The notes: a model not told the origin generated them from the letters alone. Shown: positions 11,681-24,094, numbered from the stretch's first letter. The stretch: DNA of 64,000 nucleotides from Crossaster papposus (GCA_037893245.1 JBAIAA010000352.1:2418001-2482000), one strand, 5' to 3'. Made by a program: numbers and translations.

Positions 11681-12475
11681 TCAATTAAATGCCAAACTAA
11701 AAAGATGTGTTTTAAATGATTTTTTTAAAACAGCAAGATTAGTCGACTTCCGAATATTTAATGAAAGGGCATTCCATAATTTAGGTGCAGCAAACTCCAA
11801 AGCCCTATCACCAAGCGTGATTTTAGTCCGACACACAGGGTAACTAAGGAGCATATCATCCGTAAAACTAAGATTGTAATAAGACGCCTTTTTTTGATAA
11901 GTTGGCATAAGTATACGGGAGCAAGACCTTTTAACATTTTATACGTTATTAACAACATGTTTAAATCGATCCTGAACCTAACCGGAAGCCAGTGTAAATC
12001 GACAAACAAAGGTGTAATGTGACAGTACTTTAAAGCATTTCAAACCAATCTAGCGCAAGAATTGTGAACACGTTGCAGCTGGTTAATTTGAATATCAGGC
12101 AATCCATAAAGGAGACTATATTACAATAATCTAATCGGCTGGAAATGAATGAATGAATTAAAGTTTCCGTGCATTGCCTAGATAGGTACTTCCTGATACG
12201 TCTAATTGTATATGAGTGATAAAAGGCAGTAGCATTTTGTGTTATTAGTAGCCATTGTCATGTTAGCAACAAGCACCGAGATTCCTTACAATGGGGTTAA
12301 GGGAAACCCTAGACGCTCCGACATTGATACCATCAATGCTATTCTTATCTAGTTGTTGACGAGTACCTAAGATAATGAATTCAGTTTTACCGTCATTTAG
12401 CATCAGCCCATTGCCAAGCATCCATTTGCGTACGACATGTATACAGCCCTCCATTGCAGAAAGTGCCGACGCCTG

Positions 12476-13937
12476 CCTTGGCCAATGCGTTCATCGTTAC
12501 CCGTCCGTAAGTACAGCGCAGCGGTAATCGGAGCTCAAACAACGACCTCACGCGGCCACTATTACTTGTATATGCAAAGTAACTGAAGATACTTGAACGC
12601 CTTGGATCATTGGTTAAGTTGAGGTTTTGGAGGCGGTGCTCATTATGCTAATAGTTAAGCTGACCTTTATAGTCGTTTTCTTATTGGTCGATCGTTGCGT
12701 AGAAACTGCATAATTTGAGCTAGCGGTGAAAGGTCATAGCTAGCTCGCAAGTGTTTACGAACACCGCCATCGTTGACATATTTTATCGGAGAAAGTTGAG
12801 TGATTTTTACGAAGGCTTGTAGGAATTACACATGAAGATTTGAACTGTCTTGCTTGATTGGTGAGGGTCGCAGTTATTTTCGCTCGTTCATGCTGGGAAT
12901 TTTCTTGAATGTTGACAATGTTATGGTCAAAACTAGTTGTGTTTAGCTGCTTAGTTTTGAGTTTTCAACCGCGGTGACTGGAGAAGGCCGCGACTCTATT
13001 GAAACGTGTCGAACTCGGCCCTACATTATATCGCACGCATCTAGTCCAGCTGATCTGAAAACCGTGGCTCGGTAAAACGCGGAACTCTGATAATTAAATG
13101 CCTTGCCGGCTGAATTTTGCCAAGAAAATAATCTAAGGAGTTATTGAGGATATAAGACACTTGTCCCTGTTTAAATTACGACATAGCGATCACTTTGAAG
13201 GTTGGTTCTGCAGCCGTAAACATGCCCCCTCCCCACAGCGTTGGACCATGCTTGGACCATACAATGTGGCGATAACGCACAGACCAGCATGCCTGGGTTA
13301 ATGCCGATTATGCGGCGATAAGAAACTGACCGAACACGCTGAAAACTGACGCTGAGTACCTGGCCGTACGTGCGAGCTCCGAGCAAAATGGGGCTCAGGC
13401 TGCCTGAAAAATTACGGATTTCCCATAACCTGTCGGCAAATTCACAAAAACACCGTGACCACGAAGAAAGGATATTAATGGCCTTTCGCTGCTCGGGTCT
13501 AAAATCTTCGAGGGATAATATTTTCGCTGCAAAATTCAAACAACACGACAGATCTTCGGACGACAGACGACGCTGAATATCTGCCATTTTGTCTTAAATG
13601 TCATGCTGCATCAAATTTGATGACGTCGGGATTCAACCGCGTTGTGATTGGACACTTCACATCTTAGCCCCGCCTATACTTATCTGTATTCGCATACGAG
13701 GTCATGCGCTAGAAATGTGGCGCAAAATATAGGAAAAACATAAGATTTCAAAAACCCAATGATCCAAGGCGAAAAAGTAGCCTCAGTTGATTTGCATTAA
13801 TAGTGGCCGTATGAGGTCGCTGTTCGCGCTGTATATTTGCACGGGGCGCAAGCTAGCAGCATATGCGGGGCGCGCGCACAGTGTATTTCTGGACTGATAA
13901 CGACGGACGGATAACGACGAACTCGCCTTGACCAAGG
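12476..13937. mobile_element. TIR DNA transposon inserted in the LINE, carrying a helicase fragment
   Basis: The ends read CCTTGGCCAATGCG and, on the other strand, CCTTGGTCAAGGCG, followed by a shared TTCRTCGTTAYCCGTCCGT. The result is an imperfect TIR of about 35 bp. The sister LINE copy shows an uninterrupted junction at about 38878-38885. I could not find a clean target duplication, so the superfamily is open. The internal content is mostly non-coding plus a RecQ-like 5' gene fragment on minus. Confidence 0.7.
13171..13587 (-). pseudogene. RecQ-like DNA helicase, 5' fragment, frameshifted
   Basis: Minus from ATG 13587, the frame gives ILSLEDFRPEQRKAINIL. This matches the Q-motif region of RecQ-type helicases, in which a phenylalanine-arginine-proline-glutamine core binds adenine. 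One base shift later the other frame gives VFVNLPTGYGKSVIFQAA, the Walker A loop, then a stop. The helicase core beyond motif I is absent. It looks like the first exon (and perhaps promoter) of a RecQ-like gene caught inside the TIR element at 12476-13937. Whether it was captured from the host or is an element-borne gene cannot be decided here. Confidence 0.7.
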
Positions 13938-14728
13938 CTAGCTTTGATGCAACATTTGGGCAAAACGAAAGATAAAGTTGCGTGTCATCAGCATAGCAAT
14001 GAACATTTGGGAGTTGAATTTCAACTATTTTGAACAAACTACTAGTGTATAAAATGAACAACAAGGGACCTAAACATGAACCCTGTGGTACACCACCGTC
14101 GAGGTCAAATTTCTGAGACAATTTACCACGAATGGAGACCTGTTGAAATCTATTGGACAAATAAGATTTAAACCAGATTAGAGAAGTCACATCAATGCCA
14201 AACTTAGAATGGAGTGTGTTCAATAAAGTTTGATGATTCAAAGTATCAAAAGCTGAACTTAAATCAAGTAAAACCAATAATGTAACATGTTGTTTATTCA
14301 TAGCCATTAACAGATCATGTTTAACCTTTAATAGAGCAGTCTCAGTACTGTGACACCTACGATAAGCCGATTGAGCAATAGGATATAAACCGTTCGAGGA
14401 TAAATGTGACTGTAGTTGAAGTGACACATCAGCCTTCTCCGCCAGTTTAGAGATGAATTGATTACTGACAGGCCCATTTTAAAATGTAAGTCAAGACTAG
14501 GCTTTTTTTAACAAAGGTAAAACCACTGCTGATTTCGAGCATACTGGATCAAGTGACCCATGTGCACGGATGAATTCACTAATCAGTTAATTTATCGGCA
14601 TCATCAACTAATGAAAGTATGGGGACAGGTATCTATATAAACTCCATCCTTGCATATTTTTTGTAAGGTAAACGGTTTTACGACAAAAAGCCCTTAACCA
14701 ATTTCTTGTATATAGTTTAAAGTTAACC

Positions 14729-16940
14729 TTACTCACGCTGGGCCGCACAGAGACTGAATACCTCAGGTGAGTTAGTGAAACCACCTCTTCCCTTCAGGGA
14801 CAGCGGGGGCGAGTCGTCTGGTTTCTTGAAGGTAAACTGATGCAGGAAGAAGCTGAAAAAGACGAACAACTCCATCTTAGCCAGGTGCTCACCGACGCAG
14901 CTCCGACGACCAACGCTAAACGGTATCAACTCATCTGCCGGAACTGCCTCCCCCTTGTCGTTAAGGAATCTCTCGGGTTTGAACTGGTCGGGATCGGACC
15001 ACACTTTGGGGTCGCGTGCCACCGCCCACAAATTGGGGACAAGGAGTGTACCCTTAGGAATCAGGAAACCATGGAGCTGGGTGTCTGATGCAGCAGCATG
15101 CGCAACACCCAAAGGAGCGATGATTGTCAAGCGCTGAACCTCCCAGATGACCGCTCGGGTGAAGTTCAGTTCCGGTTTGTCGGCCATCTTGGGCAGCCGG
15201 TTGCGACCGACCACGGCGTCGATCTCTGCCTGGACTCGCTGCTGGATCTCGGGGTAGGCAGCCATGTACAGGAGGGCCCACTGGAGCGTAGTGGCTGTAG
15301 TCTCAGTACCAGCCCCGAAGAGGTTTAGCACGGTTCCAGTAAAACTGTGTTCATTAATATAGCCATGTTTGGTTTCATTTCTTTGCTTCGTTTGATTGTT
15401 CTTCATTTCCATCAGGTATACATCGACGAAATCGTCCAGGTTGTGGGGGTCGAAGGCGGCACGATGGTTGTCGATGATGTTTGTTTGGAATGCCAATATA
15501 GCCTTAATGTTCGATTCTAACCTATCAGTAGATATGAATGGAAGATGGCGCAGAGCGGGGAAGAGAAGCATTACACCGCCAGATCCAAACAACTTGACAT
15601 TTTCGGCCAACATAGACAGAAGATTCTTGAACTTTCCGTCTGTGTATTCGTAGCGCTTCCCGTATACCACAGAGCATATCACGTTGGATACTGCGTTGCT
15701 GAGCAGCGGTTTGGGGTCAAACGGCTTCCCATTGAAAGCAGACATCACCTTCATCAGCTCCTCAGCTTCAGTGCCGATCTTCTCCTCGAAGCTCGTCTTG
15801 CCCACTCCGAAGCTCCTAAGGACAGTCAGACAGAAGCGACGAAGCTCGACCCATTTTTCACCAGAGGCCGTTACTAAGCCTATCAAATAAAATTGAGTAA
15901 CATTATTGGGTTTCCTTTCCTTCAGCAATGACACAAAACCTTGCAGATGGTTTTTGAGGCAAACACAATGTCCTCAGAATTTCACCAGCCACGTTTTAGT
16001 TCTCAAATAATTTTTTAAAGGAGATTTGTCTTCAACATTTTGCACCCGAGAGTAAAGTCACGTGGTTTCATTTTGAAGACCAAGACTAAACTTGTCCACG
16101 TCAATCTGTTTGACCCATAGGTTTGACCAGACTGATTACTTCTACAGTGGTCTGGTACTTGATGTACCACATACAATGTACATGGTTCTTTTGACACGGT
16201 TGACTGACTCAGAATTATGTTTGTTTTATGTGCCAGGTGGTTTTTTTGAGTTGCACGTTTAAACAAAACTTGAAGTTGGCGCCCGAATTTTAAAGGAAAA
16301 TAATTTACTCTAACGAATACATTTGCTGGTTTGACATAACAACTATCGCTCCTTCAAAAATATACCCAGCACGGTATGTGGCAGAGGGGTAACCCCCCCC
16401 CCCCCCCCTTCCTGTACCCATATGTCCACCCATACCACCTTGAAACCTAAACAGAATTACTGAGATTCCGAGAACACAATGACCAACAAAAATGGAGGAA
16501 GAGGGTGTGGGGGGGGGGGGGGGGGGGGGGGGTCCCTCTGCCACTGTCGTGCTTCATAATGATACAAAATATTGTAGATTACCTTCACTCTTGGTGAGTT
16601 CGGTGAAAAGGAGCTTTGGTCTGTCGTTGAGCTGGGGATGTTGGAAAGCTTTCTTCACGGAGGCGTAGTCATTAAGGATGACCACCGTCTTATTGAAGAA
16701 TTTCAGACGAAACACGGACCCGTATTTGGCAGCGTATCTTATGAAGAGGTCGTGGGGTTCCACGCCCCGTCGTATCTCGCGTGCGAGGGCCGGAACGGAA
16801 CCGATAATTGGAAATCCCCAGGGACCAGGAGGGAGGTTCTTCGGTCGCCCCCAAAACCAGCGAAGAACCAGAAGGACCACAGCGCACAGAAACACGGTGC
16901 GTATGTCCAGGAACCACGAAATGTTGTACAGAAGAGACAT
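14729..16940 (-). CDS. Cytochrome P450, CYP2-like, copy C (two exons, 502 aa)
   Basis: This copy has the most canonical sequence of the four. Exon 1 is 16583-16940, the intron 15880-16582, and exon 2 14729-15879 with stop. Exon 1 has the N-terminal anchor and the PPGP hinge. Exon 2 has the C-helix WVELRRF, a complete I-helix motif AGTETT (309-314, acid at 312), EVQR (366-369), PERF and FSVGRRSCVG with Cys447. The start was chosen because it gives the anchor with a normal length and the same start in all four copies. Its exon 2 is closest to copy A, but exon 1 resembles copy B (LRWFWGRP). No breaks were seen. It is expected to sit on the endoplasmic reticulum and take electrons from NADPH-P450 reductase. 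The substrate is unknown. Confidence 0.94.
16387..16532. repeat. Paired poly-C and poly-G tracts in P450 copy C intron
   Basis: A C-run at about 16387-16407 and a G-run at about 16505-16532 flank roughly 100 bp of intron shared by all copies. On the pre-mRNA the two tracts could pair into a hairpin, and the G-run could form a quadruplex. Confidence 0.75.
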
Positions 16941-17772
16941 GTTTTACTCGTCGATGCTTTAGGATGACTCAGGAACAGAAGGAATTTGTCCGCGGGGTTT
17001 TATCTCCATCAATACGCATACAAACAATTTGAAGACCAAGTGACGTTTACTATAAGAGACAAGACAAGGTACTGTGCTATCACGGTGTAGTCAGTGGCAT
17101 CTGACATTCAGTTGTCGACTCTTCTGTTCATAGTTATAAAATTGACCTTTGCGCGGCGGCCCGATTGCATTATTGTGCAACATTACTGCACCTTTGACCA
17201 TATTCCTTGGATAATCTCGTTTGTTATGGCGACATCCATGACGCAGCACAAAAATACTCGCTATCCCTGGGGCCGAGGTCTTATCAGCCAGGTACGTGAA
17301 GCTAGCTAAACAAAACGAGGGGGGAAACAAGAGGCCGTAAATTGTAGACCAAACATTGGAAACAGGACAACAGTCTAGAGGGACGTACATGTATAATAAA
17401 TATTAACTATTTTTGTAAAACGGAGAGTTACAAAACCATAGTATACAATTGGCAAGAAGTCTGGTAATTTAATGATTCAATTTTCTTAATAGTTTATATA
17501 TCTACTATAGATCGCAAGCTTGTTGTAAACAACTTTGTAATTTAGTGTATTGGAAAGTTTTATGTCCGTCTGAAAAGTTGTAAATTAAAGTTTTGTAAGA
17601 AAGTAAAGGTTTGAAAAGTTGCCGCCATATCTTTTGGCAGTCGTATTTTTACACACCTTATTAAATGAAAATAAGATTTGTTTTAGGAATAGGCTGGCCG
17701 GGTCCAGAACACGAATTTTCAGGGTTTAAAACAGACACTCCTCTGAATATGCCATGCGAGTGAGATTTTACT
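16941..17772. other. Duplicated non-coding spacer, copy C, truncated
   Basis: This is the same spacer as in A and B, with an empty Harbinger site at 17307-17309. The match stops abruptly at about 17772, after TGCGAGTGAGATTTTACTG, where a retroelement remnant begins. Confidence 0.65.
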
Positions 17773-18547
17773 GTGAACGTGCACCGCGCCCCAGCCCTTG
17801 GCGCATGGCCCGAAATTTCCCGCTTTCCTTCCCCAACTCCTCCCCCAGGAAACACCCAGACTCTCAGGACCCCATAACCCCCTTAGAGTTCCCCGAAACA
17901 TCCCTAAAGAAGGCCTCCAACTCCCCCGGCGGTGGTGTACGGGAATGCACCGGCTCCTCTCCAAACCGAGCCCTGCTCCTCGGGCCCGCACTCCAGCCCG
18001 CCTCCCCGCCGCAGGGCAACAGATTCGGCCGCCATACTATCATGGTTTCGTGAAAACATGAGCAACTTCACCAGGTTTCTGTTCGTCCTCCTGCATGTCA
18101 ACCGCTGCCACCAATGTAACGTGGACCGTTTCTGGGGTCGACACACACACAAAAATGAATCTTAGACCTAGGTATTCTGTGGTTTCTGGTGATTCTCAGC
18201 CCGTTTATTATCACAACTTCTCTCAACACACACCGTACCGCTAAACATGCACCACGGTGCGGCGGGGTGCCGGATCGTTCGCGACGACGAATCCCCGGGG
18301 AATAAGATTTTTAAAAAAACCTCGTATTCGTCCGTGGTGAGATTTAGGAGAAACAGACGTTACTGATAAACGTGCAGTCGCTTTTCGATTGCCTGTCGAT
18401 GTGTGTGGGCCTTTTTGCGTAAACTATTGCATTATTTTTGCATTGTCCTTGCCGGAGTTCGGGCCGAAGCCTTCCCGAAATCGTATACCGTGACTCGGTT
18501 GCCGAATTGTTGGCTGTTCGCGATTAAGCGGCAGCTATTGCGTTACA
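17773..18547 (-). mobile_element. Probable LTR retrotransposon remnant (LTR plus start of internal region)
   Basis: On the minus strand a sequence ending CGTTACA is followed by TTGGTGGCAGCGGTTGA, which resembles the primer-binding region just after the 5' LTR of Ty3/Gypsy-type elements. A GC-rich leader and a short ORF (MAAESVALRRGG...) come next, ending at the spacer breakpoint. The candidate LTR is 18115-18547, bounded by TGTAACG and CGTTACA. No second LTR and no pol were seen. The outer LTR limit is uncertain because a diverged duplication of about 115 bp crosses it. Confidence 0.4.
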
Positions 18548-20008
18548 CGAAGCCTTCGCAAATTAATTGTATCCGCCTTGCTCGCTCGGTGGCCGAGTTG
18601 TTGCCGAGTTTGTTATTCGCGATTGGGCGGCCCATCGTGTGTTATTTGAGCTGGTGCCCCGATTTATACTTCCTTGGTTATTGCGGAGTAAACATAGTAC
18701 CAGTTGAGCGCCAGCTTCGTTTTCGGGTTCGAATTCGTGCGCGTCGACCACGTTTAAGTCACAGGTTGGGAACGTTAACAAATGATTTATTGCTTTCGTG
18801 TTGCCTTTTGGGCAAATATCTTTGCTTCACATTGTCTATACTTAAATATTACAACATTATCTGTCTCAAAACACTCCGAAACATATCGCTATTGCCTCAA
18901 TTTCAACTTTGATCGTGCAAAAATGTCGCGAAATTGTATGCCGATGGTGGATATGAATATGCAATTTAGAAACGTGACTGCATTACGTCAGTTGAGGGCG
19001 CACTGTCAGATGGCCGGCCTGTTGGATTTTTTAATCATGATTTTCACGTGCACGATGATGTAAATCAGAAATCCCGAAGTGGTTCGTATTGTTTCCTGTA
19101 CGATTCCTGTTAAAAAATCACGAGACGCAGGCAGCATGCAAGCGAAGATGGACTGCCTCAGGGGGGGGGGGGGGGGGGTGACGGAAGGGGTGTTGCGCAA
19201 TTATTTACGATCGCAGTTTGGGTACACTCTATTTAAAAAAAAGGTGATGACCATTAAACATAAATAAGAAATCCATGTATACTGTTAAAATTCTCTCTTT
19301 AACAGCACTGAAAACATAATAGTTTATATTGAAAGAGTATTTTCAATTGTTGAGGTGCTTAGTTAAAATAAAATGCGTAAAAATATTACCGACATTTTCC
19401 CGTTGGTTTATTGCAGCAGCTAACGTGTATGAATGGGTCCAGGTGGGAATTTCGTTACAAAACGTCTCCCCTAAAATGGCTACAAATATCGACATAATGT
19501 GAAAAAAATTATCGTTCATCCTCTGATTTTTTTCCACTAACGTAATAATTAGGAATAGATCTTTCATTCCTGAAAGTTAAATAAAAATCCCTCGGTACAT
19601 CCTCTAGATATTTGACGTTTTTTTAATTTTTTTTTTTGTAATGGTTCAAGTTCTGCCAATTCTCAAACGCGAAAGTTTACACCATGCCTGTACGTAGCGG
19701 AAATCACTGAATTCGGGGAGCGATGCACGGAGCTCATCGAGTGCAAATTTGTACATGTTTCAATGCTGCGCTTCGAGGTAGCGATCTATACGTATACGGT
19801 GTGAGATGTGCGGCTCGTGGGCGTGGAAGAATGAATGAGATACATTTCAACGTTGGTGGCGCACGTTTTGGGCCCCCTTCCGCCCCCCTCCCCCCTGGAC
19901 TGCCTAATGAGTATTATTAATTCGGAAGTCGGGAAGTATTTTTACAAAGATTGTTTTTATTCAGAGCTTTTCGTAGCCACGAAATGACTTCGTGCGCTCC
20001 AAAAAAAA
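18548..20008. other. Unassigned sequence between spacer copies
   Basis: I recognise no gene or element here. It includes diverged repeats of a CGGTTGCCGAATTGTTG block (about 18495 and 18590) and a G-run at 19160-19177. Open frames here (for example 18403-18912) have no family features. Confidence 0.4.
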
Positions 20009-20039
20009 TTGTTCGTGCGCTCGAAATACTTTCTAGCTG

Positions 20040-20165
20040 GTACTCTACTCGCTAAGTTTCGCGATTTGGTTGTCATACAATCCATTATGTTTTTAAGACG
20101 TCAACAAGGTGTATCTATAAGTTACGATTTCACCCAGCTAGCAGGTGCCGCGCGGCATCCTGCTA
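20040..20165 (+). mobile_element. Short Helitron/Helentron-like fragment ending in a hairpin and CTAG
   Basis: About 125 bp match 34960-35084 closely (shared TCATACAATCCATTATGTTT and GACGTCAACAAGG). Both copies end in a CTAGC(G/A)GG-GTGCCGCGC palindrome that closes on CTAG, followed by T. The hairpin loop and one arm are shortened in this copy. A terminal hairpin plus CTRR before T is the 3' signature of Helitrons. Confidence 0.5.
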
Positions 20166-20192
20166 GTAAATACCAAATGTGCAGAGTAAATC

Positions 20193-20335
20193 CACTGACC
20201 TCTACACCTGGACATTTCATTGGCTCACAGAAGTGACGTCTTGGGTCCGCCATGTTGCACTTCCAGTTCGCGCCGACTTCAAGCGTTAGCACAACAGAAT
20301 ATGGACAATGGTCCGTCCAGGTGTAGAGGTCAGTG
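20193..20335. mobile_element. Small MITE with TIR CACTGACCTCTACACCTGGAC
   Basis: A 143-bp sequence with about 20-bp inverted ends. The interior (CATTTCATTGGCTCAC, GTCCGCCATGTTGCACTTCC) recurs twice, in opposite orientations, at 53404-53717. Confidence 0.75.
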
Positions 20336-20380
20336 GTCGCCAAAGCGGACCGGCAGGAGCACCCTAGACGGTCCCCGCTC

Positions 20381-20768
20381 GCGAATTTTTTTTCCGTAGG
20401 TGGGTGAGTCAAGATTTATGAATTATTCAGTAGTTTGGATGAGAAGTTATGATTATTCATCAGAATAAAACATGACGTCACAGCATTGTTGTTATAGTTA
20501 ACTAGTTACATTAAATCGCTTTTAGGAACAGCTGTTGTCGAGCTGCTATACGTAGTGTAGTGGTGAGTGGGATGGGCTATGAATCAAAGATCCCTGGTTC
20601 GAATCCTGCTGTAGGTCACTTCGTTTTTTCTAGTCAAATTGATATCTTTGGAGTATTTTAAATTTAAGGGAAAAAAGAGACCTAGAACCTAAGTGTTGTA
20701 CAGTGATCAATGCAACTACTGAATAATTCATGAATTTGGACTCACCCACCTACGGAAAAAAAATTCGC
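20381..20768. mobile_element. MITE, 388 bp, with 9-bp target duplication
   Basis: The ends are near-perfect inverted repeats of about 55 bp starting GCGAATTTTTTTTCCGTAGG. They are flanked by an exact 9-bp direct repeat TCCCCGCTC (20372-20380 and 20769-20777). A 9-bp duplication fits Mutator-like or Merlin-like transposition; superfamily is inferred from length only. The interior holds a tRNA-like segment. Confidence 0.9.
20546..20617 (+). ncRNA. tRNA-like segment with pol III A and B boxes
   Basis: The A-box-like TAGTGTAGTGG begins at 20553 and an exact B box GGTTCGAATCC lies at 20596-20606, spaced as in a tRNA gene. The acceptor and T stems contain mismatches, so it is a tRNA-derived (SINE-like) relic or pol III promoter rather than a functional tRNA. 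Confidence 0.5.
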
Positions 20769-21004
20769 TCCCCGCTCAGGTGCCCTCTACCGGCCAACCG
20801 GCACTGATGTTACAAGACGTTAGCTGTATGCATGTGCGGCGTGATGTTTTGTCTAGTAACTGAGTACCATTGTTTATAATACTTTCATTGGCCAAAAATG
20901 TGTCCACAAAACAGATGATTCACTCTCTATCTTCAACCATACTTCAACTTGTGTTAAATCAATTTTTTTTACTTAAGAAATAAATAGGGGCCCGGACCCT
21001 TGGG

Positions 21005-22974
21005 ACCCCCCCTTGTATCCGCCCATGACCTTTGACCCTATGCCTTGGATAATCTCGTTTGTAACGGTTATGGCGGCATCCATGACTCAGCACAAAAATA
21101 CTCGGTATCGCTTGGGCCGGGGTCATATCAACCATGCAGGTACGCAAAGCTATAGCTAACAACAACGGGGCGGGGAAAACGAGGTGTCTGTAAATTGTAG
21201 ACCAAACATTGAAAGCAGGACAACAGTCTAGAAAGACGTACATTTATAATAGATAATAACTACTTTTGTAAAACTGAGAAACAGTATACAATCATAAGTG
21301 ACAAGAAGCCGCCTGGTAATTTATTGATTTAATTTTCTTGAAAGTTTATATAAATACTATAGATCGCAAATTTGTAATTTGGTAATTTAATGTATTGGAA
21401 AGTTTTATGTCCGTCTGAAAAGTTGTAAATTAAAGTCTTGTAAGAATGTAAAGGTTTGGCAGTCGTACACTTACACAATTTACTAAATAGTGTAATAGGC
21501 TGGCCGGGTCCAGAAGACGACATTTTAGGGTTTTAAAACAGACACTCTTCTGATTCTGAATATTTCATGCGAGTGAGATTTTACTGACAACAACATAATA
21601 CAGTTAGACCAGCAGACATGAACAATTCGGCCGTGAAATAGTCTTGCAACAGTTGTGCACAGCCGTAGAGTGTTGAATATACCACGACAACTAGACCAAA
21701 CGTTACATTTTTGCACACCCTTAATTCACAGACGAGGCCTCCGTACAAAAATAATTGTTTGAAAATAAGCCTCTTACTACAAAATCTTAAAAAAATTATA
21801 AGAATGCTTGTATTACTATATCTTGACAACATTTAACGGTTTATAAACTAAAGGCCTTTGCCCGGTAGCCCGATTGCATTGATGTGCGACATTACTAGAC
21901 CCTATAGATAACAATGCCCTGGGTGAGGTGACACAGCATATCTCCTGGGGCCTGGGTCATAGATCAGCCAGTCAGCGTCGCAGAGCGAGCATGACTGGAA
22001 GAAGCGTGTATCTAGCTGTTGCAAACTTGACGTAGAGTCGGGTGCATTGAGGACAGGAGGACCAGGTGGCTGAGCCTCGTGTAAACTACCAACGGGACAC
22101 AGCACAGGCGGACTTGCCTCAGATCAGTGCTCATCTTTGAGCCAGCGGTTAACCTTGGGACAAATCTTGGGCAAAATCTTGGGCAAATTGCCCCGAAAAC
22201 ATAGGCTAAACAATTGCAATTTAGCGTAAATATACAACATTGGCAGAAAATCAACACAGCTTTGCAAATATAATGATAAGCTCACAATACATGTACAACA
22301 AAGATAATCGAAGAGTTCACAAAAGTTTATATTTACCAAAACGCCATTTTGTATATACATGTACTATCAATACACTGGTAATATCACTACAATATGTTAC
22401 TAAATACACGTTTCAGAAAAACTTAGTGCAAAAACATTCAATCGCCAATCGGTTATGATGTGCCACTTTATAGCTTCAACTACAAAATCAAAATAGTATT
22501 TTATTTGTATAATACGTTTGGTTAATACTCTTAATAATATTATGATATTTTTACCTGTCAAGTTCATCATGAACGATAGGAAATGTCACATTACCACATG
22601 TATACATTTCTGCATGCAGCTCTAAACGTTTTGTACTATGTCGTAGCATAATTTACAGCAAAGCATTTTACTCCGTCACACAATGAAACCAACGCTTTCC
22701 AATGCATAGTTTCAAGTAAGTGAAATATTAAGATCCTATAGGTATTGGATTTTCCAGTAAAATGATACAAACGTGCTCCATCAATCATTAACATCAGTCA
22801 TCCAACATTATTCATGAAAAGTTGGGAAAATTATGAATCAAATATTTGCGCAAACCTACATTGACTCGTGAAACAATGCACATGGCATTAATGACGCAAC
22901 TGGAAACCTTTATTATTATTACTAACTTATATTGCGCAAATTCCATAAAAAGATGTTCAAATGCGCATTACAAA
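21005..22974. other. Duplicated non-coding spacer, fifth copy, left half
   Basis: It starts inside the spacer (TGACCTTTGACCCTATGCC) without a preceding P450 gene, and matches 9590-11541 until it is cut by the BEL element at 22975. Its continuation is 37948-39790, leading into P450 copy D. Confidence 0.75.
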
Positions 22975-23062
22975 TGTAGCGGACAGCACATGGCCTCTTC
23001 AGCTCACCGTAGTTTAGTTGTTGCCAGTTTGAGGGCGCTATTCATACTTACCGTTAACTTGC

Positions 23063-23666
23063 ATGGGATCCCATGGAGGATCCCATGGAGGATCCCATGG
23101 AGGATCCCATGGAGGATCCCATGGAGGATCCCATGGAGGATCCCATGGAGGATCCCATGGAGGATCCCATGGAGGATCCCATGGAGGATCCCATGGAGGA
23201 TCCCATGGAGGATCCCATGGAGGATCCCATGGAGGATCCCATGGAGGATCCCATGGAGGATCCCATGGAGGATCCCATGGAGGATCCCATGGAGGATCCC
23301 ATGGAGGATCCCATGGAGGATCCCATGGAGGATCCCATGGAGGATCCCATGGAGGATCCCATGGAGGATCCCATGGAGGATCCCATGGAGGATCCCATGG
23401 AGGATCCCATGGAGGATCCCATGGAGGATCCCATGGAGGATCCCATGGAGGATCCCATGGAGGATCCCATGGAGGATCCCATGGAGGATCCCATGGAGGA
23501 TCCCATGGAGGATCCCATGGAGGATCCCATGGAGGATCCCATGGAGGATCCCATGGAGGATCCCATGGAGGATCCCATGGAGGATCCCATGGAGGATCCC
23601 ATGGAGGATCCCATGGAGGATCCCATGGAGGATCCCATGGAGGATCCCATGGAGGATCCAATGGGT
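23063..23666. repeat. 12-bp minisatellite ATGGAGGATCCC, about 50 copies
   Basis: This is an almost perfect tandem array. Each unit holds two overlapping-type palindromes, GGATCC and CCATGG. The unit is a multiple of three without a stop in most frames, so very long spurious ORFs (DPPW, GSHG, MEDP, IPWR repeats) appear on both strands. Confidence 0.98.
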
Positions 23667-24094
23667 TAATGAATGTTTTAAGATTCTCGCACCCCCCCCC
23701 CCCCTTTATTAATTTTACCCTGATGCGTTAACGTTTTACCACGTGTTATGACACTATGTGCATTGTGGGTGTTGTCCCACGAGGTATATCAGATTGGGTT
23801 TAATTGCCCCATGTACCATTATGGAGTGTATAAGCACTCAATAACCAATACATGTATCTTTGCTCCTACACCACTGTTCATGTTGTACCATATTATCACT
23901 GCATTCCCAATTAATTTTCTCATAAATGTTTCCAATCATAATAATAACTGAATCAAAATTATCCGTAGTTCTTTAATGTGCAAATTATCCACATAAAAAT
24001 AACACTGTTTGCTTTATTAGACTTACTTAATCAACATAAAAATCAACTGGAATTACAACAGTCATAACTAACGCAATTCTCACAAAAATATCCC

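Larger units (their letters stand above)
11681..14640 (-). mobile_element. CR1/L2-type LINE, degenerate, interrupted by a DNA transposon
   Basis: The minus strand encodes a non-LTR reverse transcriptase in pieces. At 14480-13940 it has SAYRRCHSTETALLKVKHDL, then LLVLLDLSSAFDTLNH (first catalytic Asp), GVPQGSCLGPLLFILYT and HCYADDTQLY (the ADD catalytic pair). After an insertion at 12476-13937 it resumes with the thumb and C-terminal region (DLHWLPVRFRIDLNMLLITY, LKGLAPVYLCQL) down to 11681. Frameshifts are present, and compared with the sister copy at 38084-39700 about 110 bp are deleted near 14579. The copy is dead. The style of the RT motifs points to the CR1/L2/Jockey group. Confidence 0.85.

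Noticed and set aside
18403-18912. 169-codon plus-strand ORF
   Set aside because: No recognisable domain, and it overlaps a candidate LTR and a diverged duplication.
20546-20617. Functional tRNA gene
   Set aside because: The A and B boxes are good, but the acceptor and T stems have mismatches and it sits inside a MITE.
23038-23731. Long ORFs with DPPW, GSHG, MEDP, GSSM and IPWR repeats on both strands
   Set aside because: They come from the 12-bp minisatellite, which has no stops in most frames. There is no start context, splice evidence or family.
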